From: Prochlorococcus marinus str. MIT 0918
GTDB lineage: Bacteria > Cyanobacteriota > Cyanobacteriia > PCC-6307 > Cyanobiaceae
NCBI RefSeq assembly: GCF_027359415.1
Contig: NZ_CP114780.1
Span: forward strand, 620,001 to 684,000
DNA: 64,000 bases
Reading direction: 5' to 3'
The notes under the pieces were generated by a model, which worked only from the letters and a program-made list of their open reading frames with translations, did no database searches and was not told where the DNA came from. Of the stretch, positions 1 through 10,001 are shown in pieces. The position numbers and the translations under genes are program-made. How positions within the stretch are numbered: position 1 is the stretch's first letter; every line of letters starts with the position of its first letter.

Positions 1-1073
1 ACTTCTCTGTTATGAAGTATTCAGAGTATGGAAAACTAAGTAGACGTGACCTATCAAAACAACAACTAAATGCAGATGGTCGTATCACAATCAAAGAAGA
101 AACTCGTAAGGAGCACTCTTTTGATTTTGCACTTTGGAAAAGTGCAAAAAAAGATGAACCAAGCTTTCCTTCTCCCTGGGGCCAAGGGAGGCCTGGCTGG
201 CATATAGAGTGCTCTGCAATGGTTCTTAAAGAGTTAGGAGAAACAATTGATATTCATTTAGGAGGTGCTGATCTAATCTTTCCACATCATGAAAATGAAA
301 TTGCTCAATCTGAAAAGGCTACTGGTAAAAAATTAGCAAGGTATTGGCTACATAATGGGATGGTTAATGTTGAAGGGCAAAAAATGAGTAAGTCACTTGG
401 AAACTTTACAACAATCAGAGCTTTACTTGAGCAAGGGGTTTCTCCTATGACATTAAGGTTTTTTGTTTTACAAGCACATTACCGAAAACCTCTAGATTTT
501 ACGGTAACAGCTCTTGACGCTGCATCAGCAGGATGGAAAGGACTTAATAAAGCTCTTTCAATAGGCCAGGCAAGTTATCAAACACTTAATTGGCCAAAGC
601 CTGAGATGAATTTGCAAACGAATAGGCTTCACAAATCTGATCAGTTAAAAGAGGGGTTTATTGAATATAAACAACGATTTATAGATGCATTAAATGATGA
701 CATCAATACATCTGTAGCTCTTGCTATCCTTTTTGAACTTGCCAAGCCATTGAGGTCATTAGCTAATGAAATTGACCATGAAATCTTCACGTCAATTTCT
801 AATTTAGAAAAGAGTGAGTTATATTCAAGATGGTCACTTCTCGTAGAATTAGCAAATATTCTAGGTCTCAAAGCTGAGTTGCCTAAGAAAGAAACCTCTA
901 ATCAAAGTAATGCATTAACTAAGGAGGAAATTCAAGCCGCAATTAAAGCACGTACAGAAGCTAAACTTTCCAAGAATTTTATTAGAGCAGATAAGATAAG
1001 GGAAGGGTTAAAAGCTAAAGGGGTTGAATTAACCGATAAGCCTGGTGGAATAACAGACTGGATTCAAACCTAG
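1..1073 (+). CDS. cysS: cysteinyl-tRNA synthetase, 5' end cut by window
   Basis: Class I aminoacyl-tRNA synthetase that charges tRNA-Cys in the cytoplasm. The reading frame is open to the left edge, so the N-terminal Rossmann part with the HIGH motif lies outside the window. Visible here are the zinc-site region (WHIECSAM, then [12 protein letters not shown]) and the KMSKS adenylate loop at about 381-395. The C-terminal part is an alpha-helical anticodon-binding domain ending in DWIQT. The stop is TAG at 1071-1073. The match to the family is clear over the whole visible part. It is followed at 85 bp by dxr on the same strand. Confidence 0.95.
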   Translation, partial: FSVMKYSEYGKLSRRDLSKQQLNADGRITIKEETRKEHSFDFALWKSAKKDEPSFPSPWGQGRPGWHIECSAMVLKELGETIDIHLGGADLIFPHHENEIAQSEKATGKKLARYWLHNGMVNVEGQKMSKSLGNFTTIRALLEQGVSPMTLRFFVLQAHYRKPLDFTVTALDAASAGWKGLNKALSIGQASYQTLNWPKPEMNLQTNRLHKSDQLKEGFIEYKQRFIDALNDDINTSVALAILFELAKPLRSLANEIDHEIFTSISNLEKSELYSRWSLLVELANILGLKAELPKKETSNQSNALTKEEIQAAIKARTEAKLSKNFIRADKIREGLKAKGVELTDKPGGITDWIQT

Positions 1074-1158
1074 ACTAATTTTAATTATTTCCCAGATCGT
1101 GAACTTTCCTTCCAGAACTTAACTTCAGGTGAGAGACTATTAAAAACTATTTAACATT

Positions 1159-2409
1159 GTGAAAGCCATAAGCGTGCTGGGTTCAACTGGTTCTATTGGC
1201 ACCCAAACCCTTGAAATAGCCCAGGAATTCCCAGAAGAATTCACCGTAGTTGCTTTAACAGCAGGGAAGAATCTTGATTTACTCATAGAGCAAATTAAGC
1301 AACACGAACCAGAATTAGTCGCACTCGCAGATGAAATTCATTTACCTGAACTTAAAGAACGTTTAGAGATATTACCTCCTAAAGACAAACCAAAGAATCT
1401 TCCCCAATTAGTTGCAGGTAATGAAGGGTTACAAACAGCAGCTGCATGGAGCAATTCCGATCTTGTCGTGACTGGCATTGTTGGCTGTGCTGGTCTTCTC
1501 CCAACTCTAGCTGCAATCAAAGCAGGGAAAGACATAGCTCTTGCCAATAAAGAAACTTTAATAGCAGCAGGCCCAGTTGTTCTGCCTGAATTAAAGCGTA
1601 GTGGAAGTAGACTCCTTCCTGCAGATTCTGAGCATTCAGCAATATTTCAATGTCTACAAGGAACACCATGGGCTGAGAATGCTCGCCTATCAACAGGTAT
1701 CCCAACACCTGGATTAAGAAACATTCAATTAACTGCTTCTGGTGGTGCCTTTCGTGATTGGGGCGCAGAGGATTTAAAAAATGCCACTGTAAAAGATGCT
1801 ACTAGCCATCCCAATTGGAGCATGGGCAAAAAAATAACAGTGGATTCAGCAACCTTAATGAATAAAGGTCTAGAAGTAATTGAAGCCCATTATTTATTTG
1901 GTCTTGATTACGACAACATAGAAATAGTCGTTCACCCTCAAAGTATTATTCATTCAATGATTGAATTAGCAGATTCTTCAGTTTTAGCTCAAATGGGCTG
2001 GCCAGACATGAAACTACCTATTTTATATGCAATGAGTTGGCCAGAAAGAGTTGAAACCCCATGGAAAAGACTAAACCTTTCTGAAGTAGGGCAATTAACA
2101 TTCAATAAACCAAACACTACAAAATACCCATGTATGGAACTTGCTTATGCGGCAGGAAAAGCTGGTGGCACTATGCCAGCAGTTCTTAATGCTGCCAATG
2201 AAGAAGCCGTAGCATTATTTCTAAAAGAAAAAATACATTTTTTAAATATTCCAAAAGTCATTGAAGCTGCTTGTGAAAATCACAAGCCAGACTTTTCCTC
2301 TTCCCCTAAACTTGATGATGTGATTGATGTTGACATTTGGGCTCGAAAAGCTGTAAGGGCTGAAGTACAAAAAAACTCATCTCAAATAACAATGGCAAGT
2401 TATAACTAA
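1159..2409 (+). CDS. dxr: 1-deoxy-D-xylulose 5-phosphate reductoisomerase
   Basis: Second step of the MEP isoprenoid pathway: DXP to 2-C-methyl-D-erythritol 4-phosphate with NADPH and a divalent metal. The 416-residue length is normal, with a slightly extended C-terminus. The N-terminal nucleotide motif GSTGSIG starts at about residue 8. The metal/substrate site DSEHSA, the loop [16 protein letters not shown] and [17 protein letters not shown] are all present. The start is GTG, chosen because [14 protein letters not shown] is the usual N-terminus. The stop TAA shares one base with the ATG of the next gene, so the two are probably translationally coupled. Confidence 0.96.
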   Translation: MKAISVLGSTGSIGTQTLEIAQEFPEEFTVVALTAGKNLDLLIEQIKQHEPELVALADEIHLPELKERLEILPPKDKPKNLPQLVAGNEGLQTAAAWSNSDLVVTGIVGCAGLLPTLAAIKAGKDIALANKETLIAAGPVVLPELKRSGSRLLPADSEHSAIFQCLQGTPWAENARLSTGIPTPGLRNIQLTASGGAFRDWGAEDLKNATVKDATSHPNWSMGKKITVDSATLMNKGLEVIEAHYLFGLDYDNIEIVVHPQSIIHSMIELADSSVLAQMGWPDMKLPILYAMSWPERVETPWKRLNLSEVGQLTFNKPNTTKYPCMELAYAAGKAGGTMPAVLNAANEEAVALFLKEKIHFLNIPKVIEAACENHKPDFSSSPKLDDVIDVDIWARKAVRAEVQKNSSQITMASYN

Positions 2410-2780
2410 TGAATACGAAAGTGCGTTATCACTTATTGCTTTGTGCATCATCTAAAAAGCAATTATGTTGTAAGAGCACACAAGGCATTAAAAGTTGGGA
2501 ACGACTAAAAAATATTTTAAAAAATCTAAATCTTGACAGTCCTAATCATCCAAAAGGAATGATTTTACGTAGCAAAGTAGATTGTCTCAGAGTATGTAAA
2601 TCAGGTCCAATTCTCTTGATATGGCCAGATGGCATTTGGTACGAAAATGTCTCCCCAAAACGGATAGATGCAATAATTACTAATCACCTAATAAAAGGAA
2701 ACCCTATTAAAGAATGGATAATAAAAGAAACACCTCTGGCAAGTTTTACTAAAGAATTAAGAACTAGAACTACATCTTAG
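2409..2780 (+). CDS. thioredoxin-like [2Fe-2S] ferredoxin family protein
   Basis: A 123-residue protein of the (2Fe-2S) ferredoxin/thioredoxin-like fold type. A first cysteine group lies near residues 12-21 (LLLCASS...QLCCKS). A second pair, CLRVC, lies about 40 residues later and is followed by a hydrophobic strand (GPILLIWPDG). This C-x7/8-C ... C-x3-C pattern fits cluster ligands of the family. It starts inside the dxr stop codon (TAATG), suggesting co-translation with dxr. An electron-transfer role near the MEP pathway is inference only. Its 3' end overlaps the convergent hydrolase gene by 24 bp. Confidence 0.8.
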   Translation: MNTKVRYHLLLCASSKKQLCCKSTQGIKSWERLKNILKNLNLDSPNHPKGMILRSKVDCLRVCKSGPILLIWPDGIWYENVSPKRIDAIITNHLIKGNPIKEWIIKETPLASFTKELRTRTTS

Positions 2781-3872
2781 AAGCCAACTTTTAACCACAT
2801 CGTCGCCCCAGCATCCATTCACAGAATGAAAACCATTATGACCGCCCTTATTCGTCAAAAGAATTTCCATTTTATAAGATAATTGATTATTGTTCACTTT
2901 CTCTTTCAAAGTTTTCGCACCATTTGGAGGAACCCATGGATCGTCAAGGGCTTGAATGAAGAAAGTATTTGGTAATTTAATAGAATTTCTGCTGAGTAAT
3001 GTCTTTAATGGGGAGGCTTCCTTATAATAAATATCTACATTCTTAAATCCCCATCTAGGGGCTGTAATGATCGAATCAAAAGCCCGTATAGATGCAATCT
3101 TTGGAAAAGTTCTTATACTTTCTCTAACCAAAAGATCTCTTTCGGAATCTTTAATTCCAAAAGGATCTTCTAGAGTTTGTCTAATTAATCTATTCAATAA
3201 CCAGGTTTGATAAAGCTTATTACGAATTCTCTCAATTGAAGCACTACATTCTGCCAAGTCCAAAGGACTGCTTATGCATACCAAACCATCTAAAGCAGGT
3301 CTGTTGAAAGATAAACCAAATTCTAAACAAGCATTCAAAAGAATCGTCCCGCCTAAGGAAATTCCTACTCCAAAAAGAGGACTATATTTGCTTACTAGCT
3401 CTTCCTTCTTTATCAATAAATCAAGTATGTCTCTAGCTTTCTGAATTACAGGGAATATATCACTATTACAATTCGCTGAGTATGTCCCTGATGCAAACTC
3501 TCTTCCAGGAGAAGCTCCTCTAAGATTAACTCGTAATACTGCAAAGCCTGATTCAATTAAGGAGAATGCCATCCTCCTTAGACCTCTTCGACGACTTGAT
3601 CCACCCAGTCCATGAATCATTAACACTAAACCCTTTATCTGTTGGGATTTAGGAGGTTTATTTAAAAAAGCAATTAAATACTCTTTAGTCGATATCGAAT
3701 TTAATTTAGAAGGTACTTGAATTTTTATAGGATCTTCATCTGATAGGTGAATTCTATCGTCAACAAAAGTATCTCTAAGTGTTTGCAGATCTCCTCCTAT
3801 CCAAGGTAAACGCTCCTTAAAAGGAGTGATCCCAATCTGAGGAATAAGTCCCGAATGTTCAAGCTTTACCAC
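2757..3872 (-). CDS. YheT-type alpha/beta hydrolase
   Basis: A 371-residue alpha/beta hydrolase of the YheT/COG0429 group. The oxyanion region is MIHGLGGSS, the nucleophile elbow is GISLGG (catalytic Ser), an acidic stretch (ALDDPWVP) follows, and the catalytic His lies in KGGHNGFH near the C-terminus. No signal peptide or membrane segment is visible, so it is probably cytoplasmic. The substrate is unknown; relatives act on small esters. The start codon overlaps the 3' end of pntB by 14 bp, so it is likely the last gene of the pnt operon. Confidence 0.85.
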   Translation of the reverse strand: MVKLEHSGLIPQIGITPFKERLPWIGGDLQTLRDTFVDDRIHLSDEDPIKIQVPSKLNSISTKEYLIAFLNKPPKSQQIKGLVLMIHGLGGSSRRRGLRRMAFSLIESGFAVLRVNLRGASPGREFASGTYSANCNSDIFPVIQKARDILDLLIKKEELVSKYSPLFGVGISLGGTILLNACLEFGLSFNRPALDGLVCISSPLDLAECSASIERIRNKLYQTWLLNRLIRQTLEDPFGIKDSERDLLVRESIRTFPKIASIRAFDSIITAPRWGFKNVDIYYKEASPLKTLLSRNSIKLPNTFFIQALDDPWVPPNGAKTLKEKVNNNQLSYKMEILLTNKGGHNGFHSVNGCWGDDVVKSWLLRCSSSS

Positions 3873-5298
3873 TAATACCTAATTCCTTTAATTCCAATAA
3901 GAGTTCCCCTAATACTTTCTTGGCATCCCCAAAAACCATAGAGGTATTTGACAAATCAAAAAGATCATTTTTTATACCTGAATATCCAGCACTCATTCCT
4001 CTTTTAACCACAAATACTGTTCTAGCTTCCTGAACATCTAGAACTGGCATTCCATACAATGGAGATGTTGGGTCATTTTTTGCTTGAGGGTTAACAACAT
4101 CATTTGCACCAAGTACTAATACAACATCAGTGGCTGGAAAATCAGGGTTAACGACATCCATTTCTTTTAATTGTTCATAAGGGACATCTGCCTCTGCCAA
4201 AAGAACATTCATATGCCCAGGCATACGGCCAGCAACAGGGTGAATTGCATAAACCACTTCTATTCCACTCCCTTCTAAAGCTCTAGTAACTTCTCTAAGC
4301 GTATGTTGGGCTTGTGCTACAGCCAAACCATAGCCAGGAACTATTACAACCCGTTCTGCAGCTTCAAGGGTTAAAGCGCATTCTTCAACGCTACAACTAG
4401 TGATGTTTTTATATTCACCAGAATCACTATCTCCCGAGGATATTGTCGAACCTAATGCACCTCCAAAAAGGACTGAAATCAAAGATCTATTCATACCATT
4501 ACACATTACCTGCGTAAGAATTAAACCAGCTGCCCCAACCATTGCACCAGCAACGATCAAGAGTTGGCTACCTACAACAAATCCTGCTGATGCTGCAGCT
4601 ACACCAGAGTAGCTATTTAATAATGAGATAACTACTGGCATATCAGCACCACCTATAGGTAATGTCACTCCTATCCCCAAAACAGCTGAGCCTATAACTA
4701 ATAACCAAATTCCACTTCCACTCCCACTTAAGAGTGAGCCTATAGCTACTAGCGATAACACTGCTAAACCAATATTTATTACATGACGAACTTTACTTAG
4801 CATCCATGCAGGGGTTGAGAGCCAACCCTGCAATTTAGCCATAGCAACTATAGATCCAGTAAAGGTTATAGACCCAACAAAAATAGAAATTACTATTGAG
4901 ATTCTCTCAACCAAAAGAGTTCCCAATTCTTCTGGTGAACTAGAAAAAGGCGAAATAGCCACAGCCAAAGCAACCAAAAGTGAAGACATCCCTCCACATC
5001 CGTTAAAAAGAGCAACCGTCTCAGGCATTGCTGTCATAGAAACTCTCTTGGCCACAAGCATTCCCAAGAAAGCACCTACTACAGAACCAAAACCTATCCA
5101 AATCAACGAAATTACAGATATACTTGAGTTAAGAAAAGAATCAACAAAAACCCCTATAACAGCAAGAGTCATTGCGATAGCAGCTAAACGATTGGCTTCA
5201 CGCGCTGAACGAACCTTTGACAGGCCCTTAATACCTAAAGCCAATAACAGTACTGCTAAGAGATCAATCGCAAATTTCAATATCTCAGAAAGATTCAT
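3859..5298 (-). CDS. pntB: NAD(P) transhydrogenase subunit beta
   Basis: Membrane and NADP(H)-binding part of the proton-translocating transhydrogenase, which exchanges hydride between NADH and NADP+ using the proton gradient. It has 479 residues. The N-terminal two thirds is a bundle of hydrophobic helices. The C-terminal third is the dIII NADP domain with VIVPGYGLAVAQAQ, HPVAGRMPGHMNVLLAEA and VLGANDVVNP, all typical of PntB. The ATG is preceded by AGGAGC at a good distance. Gene order on this strand is pntA-1, pntA-2, pntB, hydrolase. Confidence 0.96.
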   Translation of the reverse strand: MNLSEILKFAIDLLAVLLLALGIKGLSKVRSAREANRLAAIAMTLAVIGVFVDSFLNSSISVISLIWIGFGSVVGAFLGMLVAKRVSMTAMPETVALFNGCGGMSSLLVALAVAISPFSSSPEELGTLLVERISIVISIFVGSITFTGSIVAMAKLQGWLSTPAWMLSKVRHVINIGLAVLSLVAIGSLLSGSGSGIWLLVIGSAVLGIGVTLPIGGADMPVVISLLNSYSGVAAASAGFVVGSQLLIVAGAMVGAAGLILTQVMCNGMNRSLISVLFGGALGSTISSGDSDSGEYKNITSCSVEECALTLEAAERVVIVPGYGLAVAQAQHTLREVTRALEGSGIEVVYAIHPVAGRMPGHMNVLLAEADVPYEQLKEMDVVNPDFPATDVVLVLGANDVVNPQAKNDPTSPLYGMPVLDVQEARTVFVVKRGMSAGYSGIKNDLFDLSNTSMVFGDAKKVLGELLLELKELGISGKA

Positions 5299-5309
5299 TA
5301 AATTGCTCC

Positions 5310-5603
5310 TTATTTATGTGATTTTTTACGGCTAAACATTGCAAGCATCCTGTCAGTTACAAGAAAACCTCCAACTACATTGAATAATGCAAAGGCAAGA
5401 GAAATAGACCCCATAACTAATAATGGAATATTGCTCCCCGCTTTAATTATCAAAGTAAGAGCTGCCAGCATTGTTATCCCTGAAATTGCATTAGCCCCAC
5501 TCATTAAAGGAGTATGCAAAGTCGGAGGTACTTTCCCAATCAGTTCTAACCCTAGAAGGCTTCCTAATAGAAGCACCCAAAAAGCCTCGCTAAGAAAAGA
5601 CAT
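5310..5603 (-). CDS. pntA-2: NAD(P) transhydrogenase subunit alpha, membrane part
   Basis: Short hydrophobic subunit (97 residues from the ATG at 5603; a TTG one codon earlier is possible). It corresponds to the C-terminal membrane domain of E. coli PntA. At least three transmembrane helices are visible (FWVLLLGSLLGLELI, ANAISGITMLAALTLII, LLVMGSISLAFALFNVVGGF). The last is followed by TDRML and a basic tail, the usual end of the family. The start codon shares one base with the stop of pntA-1, so translation is coupled. The split alpha subunit is the normal cyanobacterial arrangement. Confidence 0.93.
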   Translation of the reverse strand: MSFLSEAFWVLLLGSLLGLELIGKVPPTLHTPLMSGANAISGITMLAALTLIIKAGSNIPLLVMGSISLAFALFNVVGGFLVTDRMLAMFSRKKSHK

Positions 5604-6745
5604 CAATTAGATCCTCCTGAATTAATTAAGTGAGCATGACGAATCACACCATTCTTGCTAATTAAAGCCCCATCTATTAATTCGTCTTCAGTATTAAGTG
5701 TAAGTTCAGCTTCATTCATCAAAGGTTCCAAGAGAGCCAATAAATTCCTTGCGAACAGAGTACTTGCATGATTAGGGACAGTGCATGGCAAATCTGATGC
5801 TCCTATTAGTTTGACTCCTTTTCTTAAAATTGTTTCTCCAGGTTTAGTTCCAAAACAATTTCCACCTTGAGAAACGGCAAGATCAACAACAACTGACCCC
5901 GACCTCATTTGATCAAGCATTTCCTCATCAATTAGTCGAGGTGATTTCTTCCCAGGCACTTGTGCCGTACAAATAGCAACATCAGCATCTATTAATTGTT
6001 TCTTCAACTCTTGACGCTGAGCAATAAGGAATTCATCTGAAACTTGTGTGGCATATCCACCAGACTCAGAGGGATCCTCAGCAATTGCTGGAGGCTCTAT
6101 AAATCTTGCTCCTAAAGATTCAATCTGTTCTTTTACAGCCGGTCGTATATCACTAACGAAAACAACTGCTCCAAGCCTCTTAGCTGTTGCAATTGCTTGT
6201 AAGCCTGCCACTCCAGCTCCTAAAACGACCACTTTTGCTGGCTGAACAGTACCTGCCGCGGTCATTAACATCGGGAAATACCTATCTAAAGCACTTGCCC
6301 CTAAAAGCACAGCTTTATAACCAGCAATATTTGCTTGCGAAGAAAGAACATCAGAAGATTGAGCTCTACTTATTCTTGGCAAAAGTTCAAGTGACAAAGC
6401 AGAAATACCACCTGATTCTATAGAAGTAGCAAGATTTGTATTCCCATAAGGAGCTAGTAAACCAACTATTAATACACCTTTTTTAAGTTTTGACAAAAAT
6501 TCTTGGCAAGGGCAATTAACACACAGGACTACATCTATCTGATTAACAAGTTCTCCATTTTCTTCTGAGAAGAGATCAGCACCTGCAGCCAAATAACTAT
6601 CGTCTGAGAATCCAGCTCTTTCACCTGCACCTTTTTTGAAATAGACGGAAAAGCCTATGGAAATTAGTTTCTTAACAGTCTCAGGTGTAGCCGAAACACG
6701 AGTTTCACCTAAAGCTGTTTCGATCGGAATTAAAAGTCTTGGCAA
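5603..6745 (-). CDS. pntA-1: NAD(P) transhydrogenase subunit alpha, NAD-binding part
   Basis: Soluble dI domain of the transhydrogenase (380 residues), which binds NAD(H). It resembles alanine dehydrogenase: N-terminal LLIPIETALGETRVSATPETV, the dinucleotide motif VVLGAGVAGLQAIATAKRLGA near residues 172-192, and the mobile-loop region GGYATQVSDEF. It lacks the C-terminal membrane helices, which are supplied by pntA-2. The start is TTG with no ATG nearby; MPRLLIP is the usual N-terminus. It is first in the operon, and divergent from a hypothetical gene 130 bp away. Confidence 0.95.
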   Translation of the reverse strand: MPRLLIPIETALGETRVSATPETVKKLISIGFSVYFKKGAGERAGFSDDSYLAAGADLFSEENGELVNQIDVVLCVNCPCQEFLSKLKKGVLIVGLLAPYGNTNLATSIESGGISALSLELLPRISRAQSSDVLSSQANIAGYKAVLLGASALDRYFPMLMTAAGTVQPAKVVVLGAGVAGLQAIATAKRLGAVVFVSDIRPAVKEQIESLGARFIEPPAIAEDPSESGGYATQVSDEFLIAQRQELKKQLIDADVAICTAQVPGKKSPRLIDEEMLDQMRSGSVVVDLAVSQGGNCFGTKPGETILRKGVKLIGASDLPCTVPNHASTLFARNLLALLEPLMNEAELTLNTEDELIDGALISKNGVIRHAHLINSGGSN

Positions 6746-6875
6746 GATAAAATCGATTCTTAATTTAAAGACTAAGACTAAAAGGTTCGAAGACCAGGAT
6801 TTTTGTTGAAAAAAGCTTTTCCTTACGAAGGATTATGGCTATCAAGAAAGAAGAACCTAAATATTCTGAAAGAAT

Positions 6876-7454
6876 ATGAGCTTAAAAGCAATCGAGTGTC
6901 CAGACGGTGTATGTCATAGCCATCATGGAGGACATGCTATCCCTCGAACAGCAATGGAAAAAAACCTCCAAAATCATGGAAGGGAATGGTGTGAGCGCTT
7001 AGCCGAAAGAATCTACGAAATGTCTGTAGATACATTTTCACAAACGGTTATGCCCAGTCTTCATTCATCAGGCTGGCAAAGAAAACATCTTGATTGGGAA
7101 TTCAAGCTTGCAGACAACAATTCAGAACCAGATGAAACACTAGTTGAAGGAATTATCAATGCAACTGAGAGTTTTCTTAGGAGTAGTGAAGTTCACCGTT
7201 TATTTATTCAAGAACTTGTTCAAGGAACCTTCGAAGAAGCAACTGAAGATCATCTAAGATCAAAAGCTGTTAGATCACTTATAGAAAGTGAAATAATGGC
7301 TATTCTAGAAGAAAAAAAAGAAGATTTACTAGATCGATTAGCAGAAAAGTTATTAGACGAGTCAACAGGAGATTTTAATATTGCAAGAAAAGCTGCTCAC
7401 GAAGGAATTGTTGAAGTTAAAAAATTACTTTTAAACCATGCTGAATCTCTCTAA
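6876..7454 (+). CDS. conserved picocyanobacterial hypothetical protein
   Basis: A 192-residue soluble protein. The N-terminus carries a short Cys/His-rich segment (CPDGVCHSHHGGHA) that could bind a metal. The rest is predominantly acidic helix, with coiled-coil-like stretches (EIMAILEEKKEDLLDRLAE). No known enzyme motif and no membrane segment are visible. It is divergent from the pnt operon and alone on its strand. I do not recognise a function; the length and sound composition argue for a real gene. Confidence 0.7.
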   Translation: MSLKAIECPDGVCHSHHGGHAIPRTAMEKNLQNHGREWCERLAERIYEMSVDTFSQTVMPSLHSSGWQRKHLDWEFKLADNNSEPDETLVEGIINATESFLRSSEVHRLFIQELVQGTFEEATEDHLRSKAVRSLIESEIMAILEEKKEDLLDRLAEKLLDESTGDFNIARKAAHEGIVEVKKLLLNHAESL

Positions 7455-7669
7455 AAAAATAGAAAAAGTCAATTTTCAAATGCTTTTAAACCTAGATTAA
7501 TAGTCTTAAGGAAATATTTATTATTAGTCAAATCCCTTTGTTTACGTTTTAGATATAAAGAATTTATTAAGACATTAATTCTATTTGTAGAGAAAAATAC
7601 TTTTTTGTAAAAAATATACCTCAACAGGTCAGATGTCTATGCAAAGGTATCTGCCATTGGGAGGACTTT

Positions 7670-7912
7670 ATGGACAAACCTCTAGAAAGACGCATTAACA
7701 TTGCTAGTTGCTGGGCATCTAGCAGAATTTCACTATTAGATAGTATTGAGCGCTACGAAGACAGTTATGCAATAACCCAAGAGTTTCGTGAATGGATAGT
7801 ATGCCTAGGCAGTAATCCTTCTCAATTAGACTCATCTATGCTTAAAGTTCCAAATAAATTGATTTCACTTAAAGAAGAAACTAGTGATCAAGATGAATTG
7901 CTTGAACTTTAA
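7670..7912 (+). CDS. small conserved hypothetical protein
   Basis: An 80-residue soluble protein of unknown function. It is supported by a strong ribosome-binding sequence (GGGAGGA, about 7659-7665) just before the ATG. It lies co-directionally 63 bp ahead of the NTRC gene. There are no membrane segments, repeats or cysteine motifs beyond two isolated cysteines. The C-terminus is acidic. Confidence 0.6.
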   Translation: MDKPLERRINIASCWASSRISLLDSIERYEDSYAITQEFREWIVCLGSNPSQLDSSMLKVPNKLISLKEETSDQDELLEL

Positions 7913-7975
7913 AAAACAAACATACTCTTTTTTTAATAACTATAATCATCTAACTAAGAGATATAAATAATATCT

Positions 7976-9352
7976 ATGGATAATGCACAAGAAAAACTAC
8001 CAATTGAAAATCTAGTAATAATAGGCTCAGGTCCAGCAGGTTATACAGCTGCCATTTATGCAGCAAGAGCTAATCTCCAACCATTATTAATTACAGGTTT
8101 TCAACTCGGAGGCATTCCTGGTGGCCAATTAATGACAACCACCTTTGTAGAAAATTTCCCAGGTTTCCCAGATGGAATCATGGGACCAGAATTAATGGAT
8201 TTAATCAAATCTCAAGCTATTAGATGGGGAACTAAACTATTAGAACTAGATGCAGAAGCAGTTGATCTTAGTCAACGACCATTTCAAATTAAAACCTTAG
8301 AAAAATCCATTAATACCCACTCTTTAATAATTGCTACCGGGGCAAGAGCCAATAAATTAGGAATACCAAATGAAAAAAAGTATTGGTCTAGAGGAATCAG
8401 TGCTTGTGCAATATGTGATGGAGCAACTCCTCAATTTCGAAATGAAGAATTAGCAGTTGTTGGAGGAGGTGATTCTGCATGTGAAGAGGCCGTTTATCTC
8501 ACAAAATATGGAAGTCATGTTCATTTAATAGTTAGATCAAACAAATTAAAAGCTAGTAAAGCAATGTCTGATCGGGTACTTGCAAACTCTGAAATAACAA
8601 TTCATTGGGAAACAGAATTAGTAGATGTAGAAGGAGAGGAATGGTTGACAAGCTTAAAAATTAGAAAAGGATCGAATTCTCAAGAAGAAATAATCTATGT
8701 AAAAGGTGTTTTTTACGCAATTGGGCACACCCCTAATACCACCCTTGTTCAAGGTCTTCTTGATAAAGATCCCCATGGATATATCGTTACCAAACCAGGC
8801 AGACCTGAAACCTCAATCGATGGTGTATTCGCAGCAGGAGATGTTGCAGATTCTGAATGGCGTCAAGGAATTACAGCAGCAGGCAGTGGATGCAAAGCCG
8901 CACTAGCGGCAGAAAGATGGCTTGCCAAAACAAATCTTTCTTCTTTAATCAAAAGAGAATCTATTGAGCCATCTAAAATAGAAAAAAAAGAAGAGGTTCA
9001 ATTATCAACAAAAGAAAATTTCAACCCCAAAGCTCTATGGCAAAAAGGAAGTTATGCATTAAGAAAGCTTTATCATGAAAGTCTTAATCCAATATTAGTT
9101 ATTTACACATCTCCAAATTGTGGTCCATGCCATGTATTAAAACCTCAATTAAAAAGAGTTCTTGAAGAGCTAAAAGGTAATGCTCAAGGAATTGAGATAG
9201 ATATTGATTTAGAAAGTGATATAGCCAAGCAAGCTGGAGTAAATGGAACTCCAACTGTTCAGCTTTTTAAAAATAAGAACCTTATATCTGAATGGAAAGG
9301 GGTCAAACAAAGAAGTGTATTTAAAGAAGCAATATATAAACTTTTAAATTAA
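7976..9352 (+). CDS. ntrC-type trxB: NADPH-thioredoxin reductase C (NTRC) fusion
   Basis: A single 458-residue polypeptide joining an FAD/NADPH thioredoxin reductase to a thioredoxin. The reductase part has FAD motif [10 protein letters not shown] near residue 18, the redox pair CAIC at residues 144-147, NADPH motif [11 protein letters not shown] and second FAD motif [10 protein letters not shown] linker of about 50 residues, rich in Lys and Glu, leads to the thioredoxin domain with active site CGPC at 382-385 and the cis-proline in NGTPTVQ. NTRC proteins of cyanobacteria and chloroplasts pass NADPH electrons to 2-Cys peroxiredoxins and other targets. The gene is probably monocistronic or follows the 80-aa gene. 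Confidence 0.93.
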   Translation: MDNAQEKLPIENLVIIGSGPAGYTAAIYAARANLQPLLITGFQLGGIPGGQLMTTTFVENFPGFPDGIMGPELMDLIKSQAIRWGTKLLELDAEAVDLSQRPFQIKTLEKSINTHSLIIATGARANKLGIPNEKKYWSRGISACAICDGATPQFRNEELAVVGGGDSACEEAVYLTKYGSHVHLIVRSNKLKASKAMSDRVLANSEITIHWETELVDVEGEEWLTSLKIRKGSNSQEEIIYVKGVFYAIGHTPNTTLVQGLLDKDPHGYIVTKPGRPETSIDGVFAAGDVADSEWRQGITAAGSGCKAALAAERWLAKTNLSSLIKRESIEPSKIEKKEEVQLSTKENFNPKALWQKGSYALRKLYHESLNPILVIYTSPNCGPCHVLKPQLKRVLEELKGNAQGIEIDIDLESDIAKQAGVNGTPTVQLFKNKNLISEWKGVKQRSVFKEAIYKLLN

Positions 9353-9366
9353 TTCAAAATTATTTT

Positions 9367-9657
9367 TTACCTTCTTCGACCTCCTCCAGATCTTGCTCCT
9401 CCTGGCTTATTGCCTGGCCTATTGCCTGGCTTTGAACCTGCCCCGGCATTCCTTTCTCTATAAGTAATTCTTCCTCGAGTAAGATCATATGGACTAATTT
9501 CAACTAAAACTTTATCGCCAGCAAGAAGTTTTATACGGAATTTTGTGAGTTTTCCTGCTGCTCTGCATAAGCATTGATGACCTTCAGGTTGCTCAAGAGT
9601 GACTAAATAAAAGCCATTACCTTGCTCTTTCTCTATAACTCCGGATGTTTCAATCAT
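9367..9657 (-). CDS. infA: translation initiation factor IF-1
   Basis: S1/OB-fold initiation factor that binds the 30S A site. Residues 1-70 match IF-1, with the highly characteristic AGDKVLVEISPYDLTRGRITYRER. The 96-residue length exceeds the usual 72 because of a Gly/Arg/Pro/Lys-rich tail with PGN-type repeats (KPGNRPGNKPGG) and a final GGGRRR. The tail may help RNA binding. It is encoded by near-identical tandem codon blocks, so its length could vary between strains. The gene is convergent with NTRC. Confidence 0.9.
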   Translation of the reverse strand: MIETSGVIEKEQGNGFYLVTLEQPEGHQCLCRAAGKLTKFRIKLLAGDKVLVEISPYDLTRGRITYRERNAGAGSKPGNRPGNKPGGARSGGGRRR

Positions 9658-9727
9658 TCGTAATTTACATTTTTTAAGAACCTAACCTTAATTCTATTCT
9701 AAAAAGTATCTTTAGAATCCATCGTTA

Positions 9728-9943
9728 CTAGCTCAAAACCTCTTGAAGTTCTTTAACAGTCTGTAATTGACCAAAGTAATAATTAGCTATTGCCCTTCTA
9801 TCACTGTCTTGTAAGCCATCAAAAGCCTCAAAGCCAATAGTTCTCCATAACTCCGTACCAGATGCCTTGTCAAGCTCCTTAGTTGCTTCAAAAGCAAGGT
9901 TCTCAAGTCTTCTATTTAAATTTTTAATTTGATTAATTGACAT
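9728..9943 (-). CDS. small conserved hypothetical protein
   Basis: A 71-residue soluble, mostly helical and acidic protein beginning MSINQIKNLNRRLE. The ATG at 9943 is preferred to a TTG four codons upstream. No motif of known function is visible. It lies between infA and ycf39 on the same strand, with short spacers. Composition and start are consistent with a real gene; function not recognised. Confidence 0.6.
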   Translation of the reverse strand: MSINQIKNLNRRLENLAFEATKELDKASGTELWRTIGFEAFDGLQDSDRRAIANYYFGQLQTVKELQEVLS

Positions 9944-10001
9944 AAAAAAAACCAATCAAATCCCATAGTACAAACAAACTATCCTTTTTCAAGTACTCTA
10001 T

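Noticed and set aside
9400-9430. Tandem repeat as a mobile or regulatory element
   Set aside because: It is the codon-level repeat of PGN units in the IF-1 tail.
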